Assembly (NCBI RefSeq): GCF_900094575.1
Contig: NZ_FMAE01000005.1
Location: 248,001 to 312,000, forward strand
DNA from: Bradyrhizobium yuanmingense
Lineage (GTDB): Bacteria > Pseudomonadota > Alphaproteobacteria > Rhizobiales > Xanthobacteraceae
DNA length: 64,000 nt
Direction: 5' to 3'
Shown here one piece after another: positions 10,628 through 20,057 of the stretch. Position 1 is the first letter of the stretch. Each line of letters opens with the position of its first letter. Both the position numbers and the translations under genes were made by a program. A model generated the notes under the pieces. The model saw only the letters and a list, made by a program, of their open reading frames with translations, ran no database searches and was not told where the DNA came from.

Positions 10628-11398
10628 CTACTCCGCCTTCGCAGGCTCGGGCCGGAGCGTGGAGGCATTGGCGATACGCGCGGCATTCGCCATGCCCGCA
10701 AGCGCGGCCGCCTTCTTCGGATCGGGCGACGAGCCCGGCTGCACCACGCCGGCCGACATGATCAGCGTCGCGGCGTCCTCGGCGGTGAGATCGACCTCGA
10801 TGATCTTGCTCTTGGGGACATAGAAGAAAAAGCCGGTTGTCGGGTTCGGCGAGCACGGCAGGAACACCGACACGTGCTCCTCCTGCCCCGGCAGGCTGCG
10901 CGAGATGTCCTCGTTCGGCGACTGCGAGATCAGCACGATCGACCACATGCCCGGCGAAGGAAACTCGACCAGGCCCACTTTCCGGAAGCTCGAGCCCTTG
11001 CCCGAGAACAGCGTCTCGAACACCTGCTTCAGGCCGCGATAGATCGCGCGCACCGCCGGGATCCGGCCGAGAAAGGTCTCGCCGACATCGACCAGCGTGC
11101 GGCCGATCAGATTGGCCGCGAGGAAGCCGACCAGCGTCAGCGTGAAGAATGCGACAATCAGTCCCCAGCCGGGAATGACGTAGGGAAGATAGGTTTCCGG
11201 CCGGTAGGCCAGCGGCACGAACGGCCGCACCACGCCGTCGACCCAGGTAACGAACCACCAGACCAGATAGAGGGTGATCGCAATCGGCCCCGTCACCACG
11301 AGGCCGGTCAGGAAATAATTGCGGAAACGGCCCATCAGGCCGGTATGCGGTTCCGGAACGGGATCAAGAGGCGCAGGCGCGTCGTCGCGGGGGGTCAT
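10628..11398 (-). CDS. DUF502 family inner-membrane protein
   Basis: A 256-residue protein with two N-terminal transmembrane segments (about residues 25-50, FLTGLVVTGPIAITLYLVWW, and 75-100, VIPGWGLIVAFFTLTLVGFLAANL), then a soluble part with GRIPAVRAIYRGLKQVFETLF, VVLI-type strands and the VPKSKIIEVDLTAEDAATLIMSAG segment that marks DUF502. The family's function is unknown. The tail after residue 230 is Ala/Glu-rich. Transcribed in the same direction as glmS, 83 bases after its stop. Confidence 0.9.
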   Translation of the reverse strand: MTPRDDAPAPLDPVPEPHTGLMGRFRNYFLTGLVVTGPIAITLYLVWWFVTWVDGVVRPFVPLAYRPETYLPYVIPGWGLIVAFFTLTLVGFLAANLIGRTLVDVGETFLGRIPAVRAIYRGLKQVFETLFSGKGSSFRKVGLVEFPSPGMWSIVLISQSPNEDISRSLPGQEEHVSVFLPCSPNPTTGFFFYVPKSKIIEVDLTAEDAATLIMSAGVVQPGSSPDPKKAAALAGMANAARIANASTLRPEPAKAE

Positions 11399-11481
11399 TC
11401 GGGTTCCAGGTCGGTCGCTACCACAAGCTAGGGTCTTCTAGCAGGTTTTGGAAGAGAGCGGCCGATCGATATCCAGATTGC

Positions 11482-13308
11482 CTATTCCACGGTCACCGAT
11501 TTTGCGAGGTTGCGCGGCTGGTCGACGTCGGTCCCCATCACGACGGCCGTGTGATAGGCGAGCAGCTGCACCGGGACGGCATAGACCATCGGCGTGAAGG
11601 CTGCTGCCATATCGGGCATGACGATGGTGATGAGGGACTCGACCGTCGCCTCCGCCGCGCCCTTGGCATCGGTCATGAGGATGATGTTGCCGCCGCGCGC
11701 GGCGACCTCCTGCATGTTGGAGACGGTCTTCTCGAACACGCGGTCGTGGGGTGCGATGACGACGACCGGCATGGTCTCGTCGATCAGCGCGATGGGGCCG
11801 TGCTTGAGCTCGCCGGCGGCATAGCCCTCGGCGTGGATGTAGGAGATCTCCTTCAGCTTGAGCGCACCTTCGAGCGCCAGCGGGAAGCTGGTGCCGCGGC
11901 CAAGATACAGCACGTCGCGCGACTTGGCGATCCGGTGCGCTAGCTTCTCGATCTGGAGCTCGCTCGTGAGCGCATCGGCCATCAGGCGCGGAACCTCGAC
12001 GAGCCCGTGGACCAGCTTGGTCTCGTCCTCGTCCGACAATTCGCCGCGCGCCTTGCCGGCCGCGATCGCAAGGTTTGCCAGCACCATGAGCTGACAGGTG
12101 AACGCCTTGGTCGAGGCGACGCCGATCTCGGGTCCCGCCAGCGTCTGCAGCACCGTCTCGCTCTCGCGCGCGATCGTCGAGGTCGGCACGTTGACGACCG
12201 CGATCGTGTGCACGCCCTCGGCCTTGGCATAGCGCAGCGCCGCCAGCGTGTCGGCGGTCTCGCCCGACTGCGAGATGAAGATGGCGAGGTCGCCCTTGCG
12301 CAAGGGCGCCTCGCGGTAGCGGAATTCGGAGGCGACGTCGACCTCGACCGGCAGGCGCGCAAAGCGCTCGAACCAGTATTTGGCAACGAACCCGGCATAG
12401 CTCGCTGTGCCGCAGGCGGTGATGTTGATGCGCTGGATGTTCTTGAAATGGAACGGCAGCGCGACCGGCAGCGCGACGCGCTCGGTTGCCATGTCGACGT
12501 AGCGCGCCAGCGTGTGGCCGACCACCTCCGGCTGCTCGTGGATCTCCTTGGCCATGAAGTGACGGTAATTGGCCTTGTCGACCAGCGAGGTCGAGGCGGC
12601 GTGCCTGATCTTGTCGCGCTGGACGGCATGGCCGTCCTTGTCGAAGATCGCGGCGCTCTTGCGGGTCAGCACCACCCAGTCGCCGTCCTCGAGATAGCTG
12701 ATCGTGTCGGTGAACGGGCCGAGCGCGATGGCGTCCGAGCCGAGATACATCTCGCCGTCGCCGTAGCCGATCGCCAGCGGCGGGCCGTTGCGGGCGCCGA
12801 TCATGAGGTCGTTGTCGCCAGCGAAGATGAAGCCGAGCGCGAAGGCGCCGCGCAGGCGCGCCAGCGTCAGCTTCACCGCTTCCACGGGCTTATTGCCGCG
12901 CGTGAGCAAATCGTCGACGAGATGCAGCACGATCTCGGTGTCGGTCTCGGTGTGGAACACCGTGCCCTTCTTTTCGAGCTCCTCGCGCAGCTCGCGGAAA
13001 TTCTCGATGATGCCGTTGTGGACCACGGCGACGCGCTCGGTCGCGTGCGGGTGGGCGTTGTTGACGGTCGGCTTGCCGTGGGTGGCCCAGCGCGTGTGAC
13101 CGATCCCGGTGGTGCCCTTGAGCGGCTCGGCCTCCAGCCGCTTCTCCAGATTCTTCAGCTTGCCCTCGGCGCGGCGGCGCTCCAGGTGCTTGCCTTCGAG
13201 CGTGGCCACGCCCGCGGAATCGTAGCCGCGATATTCGAGGCGTTTGAGCGAATCCACCAATTGCTCTGCAACCGGCTCGCGCCCGAGAATGCCGACAATC
13301 CCGCACAT
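11482..13308 (-). CDS. glmS: Glutamine-fructose-6-phosphate aminotransferase (isomerizing) GlmS
   Basis: Makes glucosamine-6-phosphate from fructose-6-phosphate and glutamine, the entry step to UDP-GlcNAc. The start is set at the ATG at 13308 rather than the GTG at 13317, because the N-terminal nucleophile glutaminase needs Cys as residue 2 (MCGIVGILG). About 608 residues: class II glutaminase domain to ~240 (RWATHGKPT, NGIIENFREL), then two SIS sugar-isomerase domains (TACGTASYAG, ISQSGETADTLAAL, RGTSFPLALEGALKLKE), ending NLAKSVTVE as in the family. glmU lies about 450 bases away on the same strand, with a small plus-strand gene between. Confidence 0.97.
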   Translation of the reverse strand: MCGIVGILGREPVAEQLVDSLKRLEYRGYDSAGVATLEGKHLERRRAEGKLKNLEKRLEAEPLKGTTGIGHTRWATHGKPTVNNAHPHATERVAVVHNGIIENFRELREELEKKGTVFHTETDTEIVLHLVDDLLTRGNKPVEAVKLTLARLRGAFALGFIFAGDNDLMIGARNGPPLAIGYGDGEMYLGSDAIALGPFTDTISYLEDGDWVVLTRKSAAIFDKDGHAVQRDKIRHAASTSLVDKANYRHFMAKEIHEQPEVVGHTLARYVDMATERVALPVALPFHFKNIQRINITACGTASYAGFVAKYWFERFARLPVEVDVASEFRYREAPLRKGDLAIFISQSGETADTLAALRYAKAEGVHTIAVVNVPTSTIARESETVLQTLAGPEIGVASTKAFTCQLMVLANLAIAAGKARGELSDEDETKLVHGLVEVPRLMADALTSELQIEKLAHRIAKSRDVLYLGRGTSFPLALEGALKLKEISYIHAEGYAAGELKHGPIALIDETMPVVVIAPHDRVFEKTVSNMQEVAARGGNIILMTDAKGAAEATVESLITIVMPDMAAAFTPMVYAVPVQLLAYHTAVVMGTDVDQPRNLAKSVTVE

Positions 13309-13529
13309 GCGGATCACTATCCCCCAAATCGTCGAAAAAATCGCCTAAACGACGCGCCCGGTTTTTAGCGAAAATAGCAGGGAACCAGATACTCAATAAT
13401 TATTGCTGATTGAGACAGCACGGGCCCGCGACCGCTGCGTCGTCTGCGTCGAATTGGCCGGCTTAAACCGCGCACGTTAACCGATTGTCAATACATTTGG
13501 CCAACGATTCCGGTCAGGAGAACCAGGCC

Positions 13530-13748
13530 ATGAAAGGCTCATCCGACCGCAAGGGTCTGTCGTCGATGTATCTGCGCGCCAGCGAGACCACGGGCACGCA
13601 CCTTGCGCATTGGCCGCCGCCGCTGCGCGGCAAAGAGAACAAGCCCCTCTTCATCAAGCATCCCGAAGGCGAGCCGGTGAAGCGCGCCAAGCCGCGCGGC
13701 TGGCGCCTGACCCGCGCGATCTTCTCCGAATTCGCCGACGAAGAATAG
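13530..13748 (+). CDS. Small conserved hypothetical protein (72 aa)
   Basis: A 72-residue basic protein ending in TRAIFSEFADEE. The ATG at 13530 has an AGGAG Shine-Dalgarno at 13516-13520, which favours it over upstream alternatives. No membrane segment or known domain is visible. The middle is rich in Pro, Lys and Arg. It lies between glmS and glmU on the opposite strand and ends 6 bases from the end of glmU. I do not recognise the function. Confidence 0.65.
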   Translation: MKGSSDRKGLSSMYLRASETTGTHLAHWPPPLRGKENKPLFIKHPEGEPVKRAKPRGWRLTRAIFSEFADEE

Positions 13749-13754
13749 CGCCGC

Positions 13755-15110
13755 TCACGTCTCCGGCTTCTTGCCGCCGGTCTTCATCTCGCGATAGCGC
13801 GCCGCGCCGCCATCCCGGATCGTCTGCGGGCTCCGCTCCAGCGCCATCGCGTCGTCGGGGACGTCCTTCGTGATCACCGAGCCCGAGCCGATATAGGCAC
13901 CATTGCCGATCGTCACCGGGGCGACCAGCGAGGAGTTGGTGCCGACGAAGGCGCCCTGCCCGATCACTGTCTTGTGCTTCTTGAAGCCATCGTAGTTGCA
14001 GGTGATGGTGCCGGCGCCGATGTTGGAATTGGCGCCGACGGTGGCATCGCCGATATAGGAGAGATGGTTGACCTTGACGCCGGCCTCCAGCGTCGCCGCC
14101 TTGGTCTCCACAAAATTGCCGATGCGCGCGCCGTCGCCGAGCGAGGTGCCGGGCCGCAGCCGCGCATAGGGTCCGATCGAGACCTTCCTGCCGAGCGTAG
14201 TCTCGACGATATGCGAGAACGAATGGATCACCGCGCCGTCCCCAATCGACACGCCGGGGCCGATCACCACGAACGGCTCGATCGTCACGTCCTTGCCGAA
14301 CACGGTGTCAGCGGACAGATACACCGTCTCCGGCGCGATCAGCGTGACGCCGGCCTCCATCGCCGCCTTGCGCAAACGCGCCTGCATTACGGCTTCGGCC
14401 TCGGCGAGCTGCGCCTTGGTGTTGATGCCGCGCACCTCGTCCTCGCTGGTTTCGATCACCACCGACTCCCATCCCTGCCTGCGGACGATTTCGACCGCAT
14501 CCGTCAGATAATATTCGCCCTTGGAATTGGCATTGCCGATCTGCCCGAGAATGTCGAGCGCACGGCGACCGTCGATCGCCATCACGCCGGCATTGCACAG
14601 ATCGATCTTGCGCTCGTCCGCGCTGGCATCGGCCTGCTCGCGGATCGCAACCAGGCGGTCGCCCTCGACGATGAAGCGGCCGTAGCCGGTCGGGTCGGCG
14701 GCGCGAAAGCCGAGCGCGGCAATGGCTGCGCCGCGGGCGAGCGGCGCGCGCAGCCGCGCAAAGGTCTCGGCCGAGATCAGCGGCGTGTCGCCGAACGCGA
14801 TGAGGAGATCGTCGGCGCCGCTCGCGATCGCCTCGCGCGCCGCCAGTACCGCATGCGCGGTGCCGAGCCGCTCGGCCTGCACGAAGGTCAGCGCGTCGGG
14901 ACGGATGCGCTTGGCTTCGTCGGCGACCGCCTGATGATCGGGGCCGATCACCACCGCGAGCGAGGTGCCGGTTCCCTTGGGTGCGGCGGCGAGCACGTGC
15001 GCGAGCAGACTCCGGTGCGCGACCGGATGCAGCACCTTCGGCAGGCTCGATCGCATGCGCGTGCCTTCGCCGGCGGCGAGCACGATCGTGAGGCTGGAAC
15101 GGGCGGTCAT
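13755..15110 (-). CDS. glmU: Bifunctional N-acetylglucosamine-1-phosphate uridyltransferase / glucosamine-1-phosphate acetyltransferase GlmU
   Basis: This 451-residue enzyme carries out the last two steps to UDP-GlcNAc for peptidoglycan and LPS. The N-terminal nucleotidyltransferase has VLAAGEGTRMRSSLPKVLHP (GxGTxM...K signature) and FGDTPLI. From about residue 250 the left-handed beta-helix hexapeptide repeats appear (VFGKDVTIEPFVVIGPGVSI; NFVETKAATL; NHLSYIGDATVG; NIGAGTITCNYDG). The length is typical. Together with glmS on the same strand it forms an amino-sugar pair. Confidence 0.97.
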   Translation of the reverse strand: MTARSSLTIVLAAGEGTRMRSSLPKVLHPVAHRSLLAHVLAAAPKGTGTSLAVVIGPDHQAVADEAKRIRPDALTFVQAERLGTAHAVLAAREAIASGADDLLIAFGDTPLISAETFARLRAPLARGAAIAALGFRAADPTGYGRFIVEGDRLVAIREQADASADERKIDLCNAGVMAIDGRRALDILGQIGNANSKGEYYLTDAVEIVRRQGWESVVIETSEDEVRGINTKAQLAEAEAVMQARLRKAAMEAGVTLIAPETVYLSADTVFGKDVTIEPFVVIGPGVSIGDGAVIHSFSHIVETTLGRKVSIGPYARLRPGTSLGDGARIGNFVETKAATLEAGVKVNHLSYIGDATVGANSNIGAGTITCNYDGFKKHKTVIGQGAFVGTNSSLVAPVTIGNGAYIGSGSVITKDVPDDAMALERSPQTIRDGGAARYREMKTGGKKPET

Positions 15111-15284
15111 CGAAATCCTGACAGCTATGGCCGAATCAAATTGGCGCGGACGGGCGGCAACGCCCTCGGAAGCTATCGCCTTGCTACCCCCGCAAACGCC
15201 CGGAATTCAAGTGCGGCGCGCTTTTCCTGTTAATGTTCCCTGATTGATTCGGGGAAGCCGGACGGGGCTGGGCGCTTAACATTC

Positions 15285-16664
15285 ATGGCAAAGGAATCCG
15301 ACCCACTGGCGGACGCTTTCTCCACCAAGGAGACCGGCGGGCTGTTCTCCGGACTTTTGGCCGAGGAAAGTGCCTTCGACCGGCGCATGATGTGGCGGCT
15401 GGGCTCGTGGGGCGTGGCGGCCGTCGGCGCCGTCGTCATTGCCCTGATGGCCAACCAGGCCCAGCTCGGCTGGCGGCGCGACCAGGTTGCGTCCGCCGAT
15501 CTCGTGCGCCAGGCCGACCGGCTGCAGCTGCTGACCAAGGAGAGCCAGAACGAAGCGCGCCGGCTCGCCGCCGCGATCGAGACGCTGAACAGCGACCGCG
15601 ACCGGCTGTATTCGCGCGTCACCGTGCTGGAGCAAGGGCTCGATTCCGTCACCGGCGCCATAGCGAAGCAAGCGGCCGCGCCGCCGCCGGGCGCGAAGCC
15701 GCAGGACGCAGCACCCGCGGCTCCCAATGTCGCGCCGGTTGCTTCGACGCCGACGGCGACGAGCGAGAAGCCGCGCAGCGAAGCCGCCAAGGATGCTCAG
15801 AAGGATTCGCCAAAGGATGCTCAGAAGGAAACGTTGAAGGAGCCGCCGAGCCCGCCGCCGCAGACCGCGGCCGCCGCCTCGCTCGTGCAACAGAATCCGG
15901 CCATGACTTCGGCGCTGCCGACCATTCCGCTGGTGCCCGCCAAGTCGCTCATGGCGCCACCTGATCCGGCCGCATCGAAACTGATTCAACCTGAGACAGC
16001 CGAGCAGAAGGCCGAGCCGGCGCCCGCCGCAGCCGAAATCGTGGCGACAGCAACCAAGCCGCCAGAGCCAGCCGAGAGCGAATCCCCTGCCATCGCCGTT
16101 CAGCAGACGCGCTTTGCGATCGATCTCGGCGGCGCCAACTCGATCGACGGCCTGCGCGCGCTCTGGCGCGGCGTGACCAAGTCCAACCCGGAGATCGCAG
16201 CGCTGCGGCCGATCATCATGATCAAGGAAGGCAACACCGGCCTCGGCATGCAGCTCCGCCTGGGCGCCGGCCCCCTGGTCAATGCCGCCGCCGCCGCAAA
16301 ATTCTGCGCGGGTCTCGCCGAGAGCAATCGTCACTGCGAGACCACCGTGTTCGATGGCCAGCGCCTGTCGATGCGTGGCGGTCCGGACAAGGTACAAGAC
16401 AAGGCGCAAGAGAAGACTCAGGACAGAGTCCCGGACAAGGGTTCGGAGACGAGCCAGGACGCTGGCCCTCCAGCTGAAACGGCCCCTGTGTCGAGCGCGA
16501 AGCCCGAAAAGCCGCAACGCCGCCGCAGCTACTCCTCAAAACGCACCAAGCGCGACGAGCCCGCCCCCGCTCCCGCCGCGCAGCCGGCGCCAGCACCGGC
16601 GAAACCGGAGGCGGCAGCGTCGTCCGCGGGATCGACGCTGTCGTCGTTCTTCAGGCGACAATGA
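15285..16664 (+). CDS. Single-pass membrane protein with Pro/Ala/Lys-rich linker and SPOR-like C-terminal region
   Basis: A 459-residue protein with a short cytoplasmic N-terminus, one transmembrane segment (about residues 38-58, LGSWGVAAVGAVVIALMANQ) and a coiled coil (about 60-120, ADRLQLLTKESQNEARRLAA). A low-complexity linker follows with imperfect KDAQKDSPKDAQKE repeats, then a folded region (about 265-360) from FAIDLGGANSIDGLRALWRG to the Cys pair in FCAGLAESNRHC. That region resembles the SPOR peptidoglycan-binding fold in its beta-alpha-beta layout, but this is a weak match. The tail is again Lys/Glu- and Pro-rich. Probably anchored in the inner membrane and facing the periplasm. Confidence 0.65.
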   Translation: MAKESDPLADAFSTKETGGLFSGLLAEESAFDRRMMWRLGSWGVAAVGAVVIALMANQAQLGWRRDQVASADLVRQADRLQLLTKESQNEARRLAAAIETLNSDRDRLYSRVTVLEQGLDSVTGAIAKQAAAPPPGAKPQDAAPAAPNVAPVASTPTATSEKPRSEAAKDAQKDSPKDAQKETLKEPPSPPPQTAAAASLVQQNPAMTSALPTIPLVPAKSLMAPPDPAASKLIQPETAEQKAEPAPAAAEIVATATKPPEPAESESPAIAVQQTRFAIDLGGANSIDGLRALWRGVTKSNPEIAALRPIIMIKEGNTGLGMQLRLGAGPLVNAAAAAKFCAGLAESNRHCETTVFDGQRLSMRGGPDKVQDKAQEKTQDRVPDKGSETSQDAGPPAETAPVSSAKPEKPQRRRSYSSKRTKRDEPAPAPAAQPAPAPAKPEAAASSAGSTLSSFFRRQ

Positions 16665-16795
16665 CGCCTCGGTCCCGGCGCACGCAGCCAGCATGCGACC
16701 AACGGACGCTTGGACCTCGGCCGCGCTTGGCAGCAAGTTCGCAGGTCCATGTCCGACGTGCGCGAAGCGTCGCCCCTCCAGAAACGCGGGTCTTG

Positions 16796-17236
16796 ATGAA
16801 CGAACTGGATGATGTGCTGAGGCTACTCGTCGCGGCGGCTACGGGCCTCGTGATCGGCATCGACCGCGACATGAACGACAAGCCGGTGGGCATGCGCACC
16901 CTGGCGCTGGTGGCCTTGGGCTCTGCGCTGATCTCGATTTCCGTGATCGAGTTTCAGAATTTGCGCGACCACCCGGATGCGGTCTCGAGGGTGGTCCAAG
17001 GCATTGTTACCGGCGTGCTGAGCGGCGTCGGCTTCATCGGTGCGGGCGTCATCCTGCACGACGTCAAGGCCAAGACGGTTCATGGCCTCACTACGGCGGC
17101 GACTGTCTGGATCGCTGCCGGTCTTGGCATCGCCTGCGCGCTGGGCGCCTGGCTGCTGGTGGGCGCTGCCATCGCAGTCACGTTATTCGTGCTGTTCGCG
17201 CTCAGCTGGCTCGAACGTCGCCTGGGGTTGAAGTAA
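16796..17236 (+). CDS. MgtC/SapB family membrane protein
   Basis: A 146-residue membrane protein. The ATG at 16796 gives a start (MNELDDVLRLLVAAATGLVI) matching MgtC family N-termini; the frame is open further upstream but that part is Arg-rich and unlike the family. Conserved features are GLVIGIDRD, GMRTLALVALGSALI, GVGFIGAGVILHD and TAATVWIAAGLGIACALG, giving about four transmembrane helices. MgtC proteins are linked to growth at low Mg2+ and modulation of membrane ATPases. The C-terminal ACT-like extension of Salmonella MgtC is missing, as in many short members. Confidence 0.88.
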   Translation: MNELDDVLRLLVAAATGLVIGIDRDMNDKPVGMRTLALVALGSALISISVIEFQNLRDHPDAVSRVVQGIVTGVLSGVGFIGAGVILHDVKAKTVHGLTTAATVWIAAGLGIACALGAWLLVGAAIAVTLFVLFALSWLERRLGLK

Positions 17237-17353
17237 GTCTGGTAGTCGCACATGGCCGGTGAGCGGCTTCATGCCTCCGCCCAAGTACCAAATGATACGA
17301 ACGAGACCAACCTGACACGGCACACTCCGCACCGGACTTGATTCGGAGCGGAG

Positions 17354-17509
17354 ATGACGGACGCGAACTTTCTGCGTGAGCAACTCGCGTTGATCCGCGA
17401 ACTGGCCGAGCTGGCCGATCCCCACATCAGGAAGCGACTGCTCGCCTTGGCGGAAAAATACGAGCGCCGGCTGGCGGAGCAGAGCCGGAACACGCAAGGT
17501 CGCAGCTGA
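17354..17509 (+). CDS. Small helical protein (51 aa)
   Basis: The ATG at 17354 has two GGAG elements just upstream (17345-17348 and 17350-17353). The 51-residue product is almost entirely charged amphipathic helix (REQLALIRELAELADPHIR, then LLALAEKYERRLAEQ). The pattern is common among small Bradyrhizobium proteins of unknown function. No membrane segment or metal-binding motif. It converges on the DUF3072-like gene. Confidence 0.6.
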   Translation: MTDANFLREQLALIRELAELADPHIRKRLLALAEKYERRLAEQSRNTQGRS

Positions 17510-17542
17510 TCGTCCTTGATCGCCCTTGGCGCAGGCGATGAC

Positions 17543-17689
17543 CTATTCCATGCGCGCCTTCTCCTTCAGATCGCGGATGCGCATCTCCGCCTCGTCCTTG
17601 GACTGGACGATGTCCGACCAATCCTCGACCCGCGCCTCCTTGCTCAGCCTCTTGAGCTCGCTCAGCTGCTCCTGCGTCGGCTTGTCCAT
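17543..17689 (-). CDS. DUF3072-like small protein (48 aa)
   Basis: A 48-residue, highly charged helical protein starting MDKPTQEQLSELKRLSKEA, with DWSDIVQSKDEAEMRIRDL in its second half. This matches my memory of DUF3072 (two helices; first helix QLxxLKxLxxEA, second ending in Arg/Lys). A GGAG lies 6 bases upstream of the ATG (minus strand). Function unknown. Confidence 0.72.
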   Translation of the reverse strand: MDKPTQEQLSELKRLSKEARVEDWSDIVQSKDEAEMRIRDLKEKARME

Positions 17690-17830
17690 GCCTCACTCCT
17701 AGGCGGTGTTGGCAACACAATGTTGAGAACCAGCGGGAGGCTCGCGTGTTCCTGGAGAGTGCCCGGGCGGATCAACAGAAACCTCGCCTGCCCTGTTGCC
17801 TGGCCGCGCCTTCCCGACCATATTGCCGCC

Positions 17831-18211
17831 ATGACAAAGAAGCCCTTCCGCCTCACGCCCTACCAGGTGCAGTTCCTGCTCGTGGTCGGATTCGTCACCG
17901 TCGGCTGCGCGCTCTACGTGCGCTATCTCGCGATCGAGTTTTCGCAGGTCGCGCTCGCCTGCGACGCCGGGCTTCAGACCCTGGTCTGCAAGTCGCGCTC
18001 GGTCTCGACCGTGCTGTTCAAGAATTCGGTGTTCGGCATCGTGGCGCTGGTGGTTGCGACGCTGAACCTGATGCGGCCGTCGATCGTGCTGCTGACCGTC
18101 GGCCTCATCGCCGCCGGCCTCGGCATCGTGCTCTACAATGTCGTGCTGTCGGGCCTTGCGATCGGCCTGCTTATCCTTGGCTTTGCTCGGCCCGCGCCCG
18201 CCACAGCGTGA
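17831..18211 (+). CDS. Small multi-pass membrane protein (126 aa)
   Basis: The ATG at 17831 begins MTKKPFRLTPYQVQFLLVVG. Hydrophobic segments at about residues 13-35, 60-80, 84-102 and 104-122 suggest 3-4 transmembrane helices. Two cysteines (ACDAGLQTLVCKSR) sit in the first loop and could form a disulfide in the periplasm. The 3' end overlaps the 3' end of ndvC by about 40 bases on the opposite strand. No family name could be assigned. Confidence 0.72.
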   Translation: MTKKPFRLTPYQVQFLLVVGFVTVGCALYVRYLAIEFSQVALACDAGLQTLVCKSRSVSTVLFKNSVFGIVALVVATLNLMRPSIVLLTVGLIAAGLGIVLYNVVLSGLAIGLLILGFARPAPATA

Positions 18212-19850
18212 GCGCGAACAACAGATAGATCGCGCAGGTCCACAGCGACTGCCAATTGTCGCGACCTTCGTTGAACAGCACGTACACGGCGGACAGCGCC
18301 AGCACCCCCGCGAACACCGCTTCGGCGATCGGACGCTGGCCGATCTGCGGCCGGTTCAGCATCAGAAGCGCAAACGGCACCACAGCCATCGTCAGCGCGG
18401 CGTAAGGAAAATCCTTGTAGCGCGGATCGAACACGAAGCCGAGCGCGGTCGCGGAAGCGATCACCGCGGTCACCGCCAGCGTCAGGCCGAGCACCGCCGT
18501 GAGCTTCGACCATTTCCGGCCCTCGCGCGGGCCGAGCAGGTCGAGGAAGGTCGGCAGGCTGCGGCCGATCACCATCGCCTGCGCGCAGAAGATCGGCGAC
18601 AGGATGCCGGCCAGCAGCAACGCGCCCCAGAGCAGCCAGCCGCCGATCCCGTAGCTCTCGTAGTACATCTTGTCGGCGCCGATCCCGAGCAGGATTCCGG
18701 CGGTCGTCGCCGAGATGCCGACGCCGAGCCAGGCCGGGAAACGCGGTGTCCACGGCCGGCGGCGCAGCGTGATCAGCGCGACAGCGAACACCAGGACGGA
18801 AAGCCCCATGCCGGCGCCCATGTACCATTTCCAGTACGGGAAATTGCTGATCGGCTGTCCCGGCGGATATTTCAGGCTCCTGCGCACCGAGTCGTAGAGG
18901 CCCCAATAGCCGCCGACGGTGCCTTCCAGCCTGCGCTTCCAGGGCTGGTCGTAGGACTCGATGAGATTGACGCGGAACTTCTGCGCCTTCGCAAGGCCGA
19001 GGATTTCCGAGACGACGCGCGCCTGATTGGTGCGCGAGGGCAGTGCGCCGTCGCGCATGCGGCCCGCGCTCGGCCAGCCGGTTTCGCCGATCAGGATCTC
19101 CTTGCCGGGAAACGCCACCGCCATGCGCTCGCGGATCTGTTCGACATGGGCGGCAGCGAACTTCGCCCTGATCGGGAAATCCTCCCAATAGGGCAGGATA
19201 TGAATCGTGACGAAGTCGACGGCGTCATACACCTCGCGGTTCTTCAGCCAATATTCCCACACATCGGCATAGGTCACGGGCACGCCGACCTGGGTCTTAA
19301 CCAGGCGGATGAGAGCGACGAGGTCCGCCGTCGTCATCTCACCGCGCAGCAGCACCTCGTTGCCGACGATGACGGAGGTGATGACGTCAGGGAATTGCTT
19401 GATGAGGCGAATGGCGAGCCCGGCCTGCTCGTAGTTCTTGGTGCGGTTGCTCGAGAGCCAGATGCCCTGCAGCACCTTCATCCCGCCGACCTTGGCGGCG
19501 ACCGCCGGCACCTGGTCGAGCCCGTTCTCCAGCGAATAGGTGCGGACGCAGTCGGTGATCTCCTTGAGCTGGCGCAGGTCCTGTTCGATCTGGTCGGCAT
19601 CGATATGGGTCCATGCGTCCAGCGGCGACTGCTCGCCGCGGAACGGCGCGTAGGAGACGCATTGAACCTTGTCGGCGGGATCGATCGGGGCGCGCGCGAG
19701 CGTGATCGGCGTGGCAAGCCACCACCACACGGCAGCGATCGCACCCAGTGAGACGAGCAGAAGCGCCAGTGGCGTACGAAGAGAAATCGGTTCCGTCCTC
19801 CGCGAAGGGCCGTCGATTACCTTCTCGCACGCCGTCTGCCAAGGGGGCAC
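18171..19850 (-). CDS. ndvC: Beta-(1-6)-glucan synthase-related protein NdvC (GH17-like)
   Basis: A 559-residue membrane protein. After one N-terminal transmembrane helix (about residues 28-48) comes a periplasmic GH17-like domain with the two catalytic glutamates in GNEVLLRGE (E165) and IGETGWPSAG (E256). About seven hydrophobic segments follow (residues 340-550). In B. japonicum NdvC is required for the beta-1,6 linkages of cyclic beta-(1,3),(1,6)-glucan and for effective nodulation. Assignment rests on domain layout and its place next to ndvD and ndvB. The start shown is a GTG; a later start just before the first helix is possible. Confidence 0.85.
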   Translation of the reverse strand: MPPWQTACEKVIDGPSRRTEPISLRTPLALLLVSLGAIAAVWWWLATPITLARAPIDPADKVQCVSYAPFRGEQSPLDAWTHIDADQIEQDLRQLKEITDCVRTYSLENGLDQVPAVAAKVGGMKVLQGIWLSSNRTKNYEQAGLAIRLIKQFPDVITSVIVGNEVLLRGEMTTADLVALIRLVKTQVGVPVTYADVWEYWLKNREVYDAVDFVTIHILPYWEDFPIRAKFAAAHVEQIRERMAVAFPGKEILIGETGWPSAGRMRDGALPSRTNQARVVSEILGLAKAQKFRVNLIESYDQPWKRRLEGTVGGYWGLYDSVRRSLKYPPGQPISNFPYWKWYMGAGMGLSVLVFAVALITLRRRPWTPRFPAWLGVGISATTAGILLGIGADKMYYESYGIGGWLLWGALLLAGILSPIFCAQAMVIGRSLPTFLDLLGPREGRKWSKLTAVLGLTLAVTAVIASATALGFVFDPRYKDFPYAALTMAVVPFALLMLNRPQIGQRPIAEAVFAGVLALSAVYVLFNEGRDNWQSLWTCAIYLLFALTLWRARAEQSQG

Positions 19851-20057
19851 GTCCGGTGGATCCCTTGCGCCCCCAAGGAATTTACCTGCGCCGGTTCACC
19901 GTGATCTAGGATCGTGACTTTGCTGGACAAAATTCGAAATACAGGTCATGGACTCCGAAAGACTTTTCCGCCGCATTGGAGACCCATTTGGACGCCATCA
20001 GCTAGCGCGTCCGCGGGGCTCCTGACGCGGACGGCCAGCGCATACATTGGGGAATTC

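Noticed and set aside
12007..13368. 453-codon plus-strand frame opposite glmS
   Set aside because: Shadow of glmS; composition His/Asp/Arg-rich and no start signal.
13309..13529. glmS ribozyme upstream of glmS
   Set aside because: No conserved ribozyme core was seen; such ribozymes are known mainly in Firmicutes.
18138..19751. 537-codon plus-strand frame opposite ndvC
   Set aside because: Shadow frame with repetitive charged sequence; ndvC has clear catalytic motifs.
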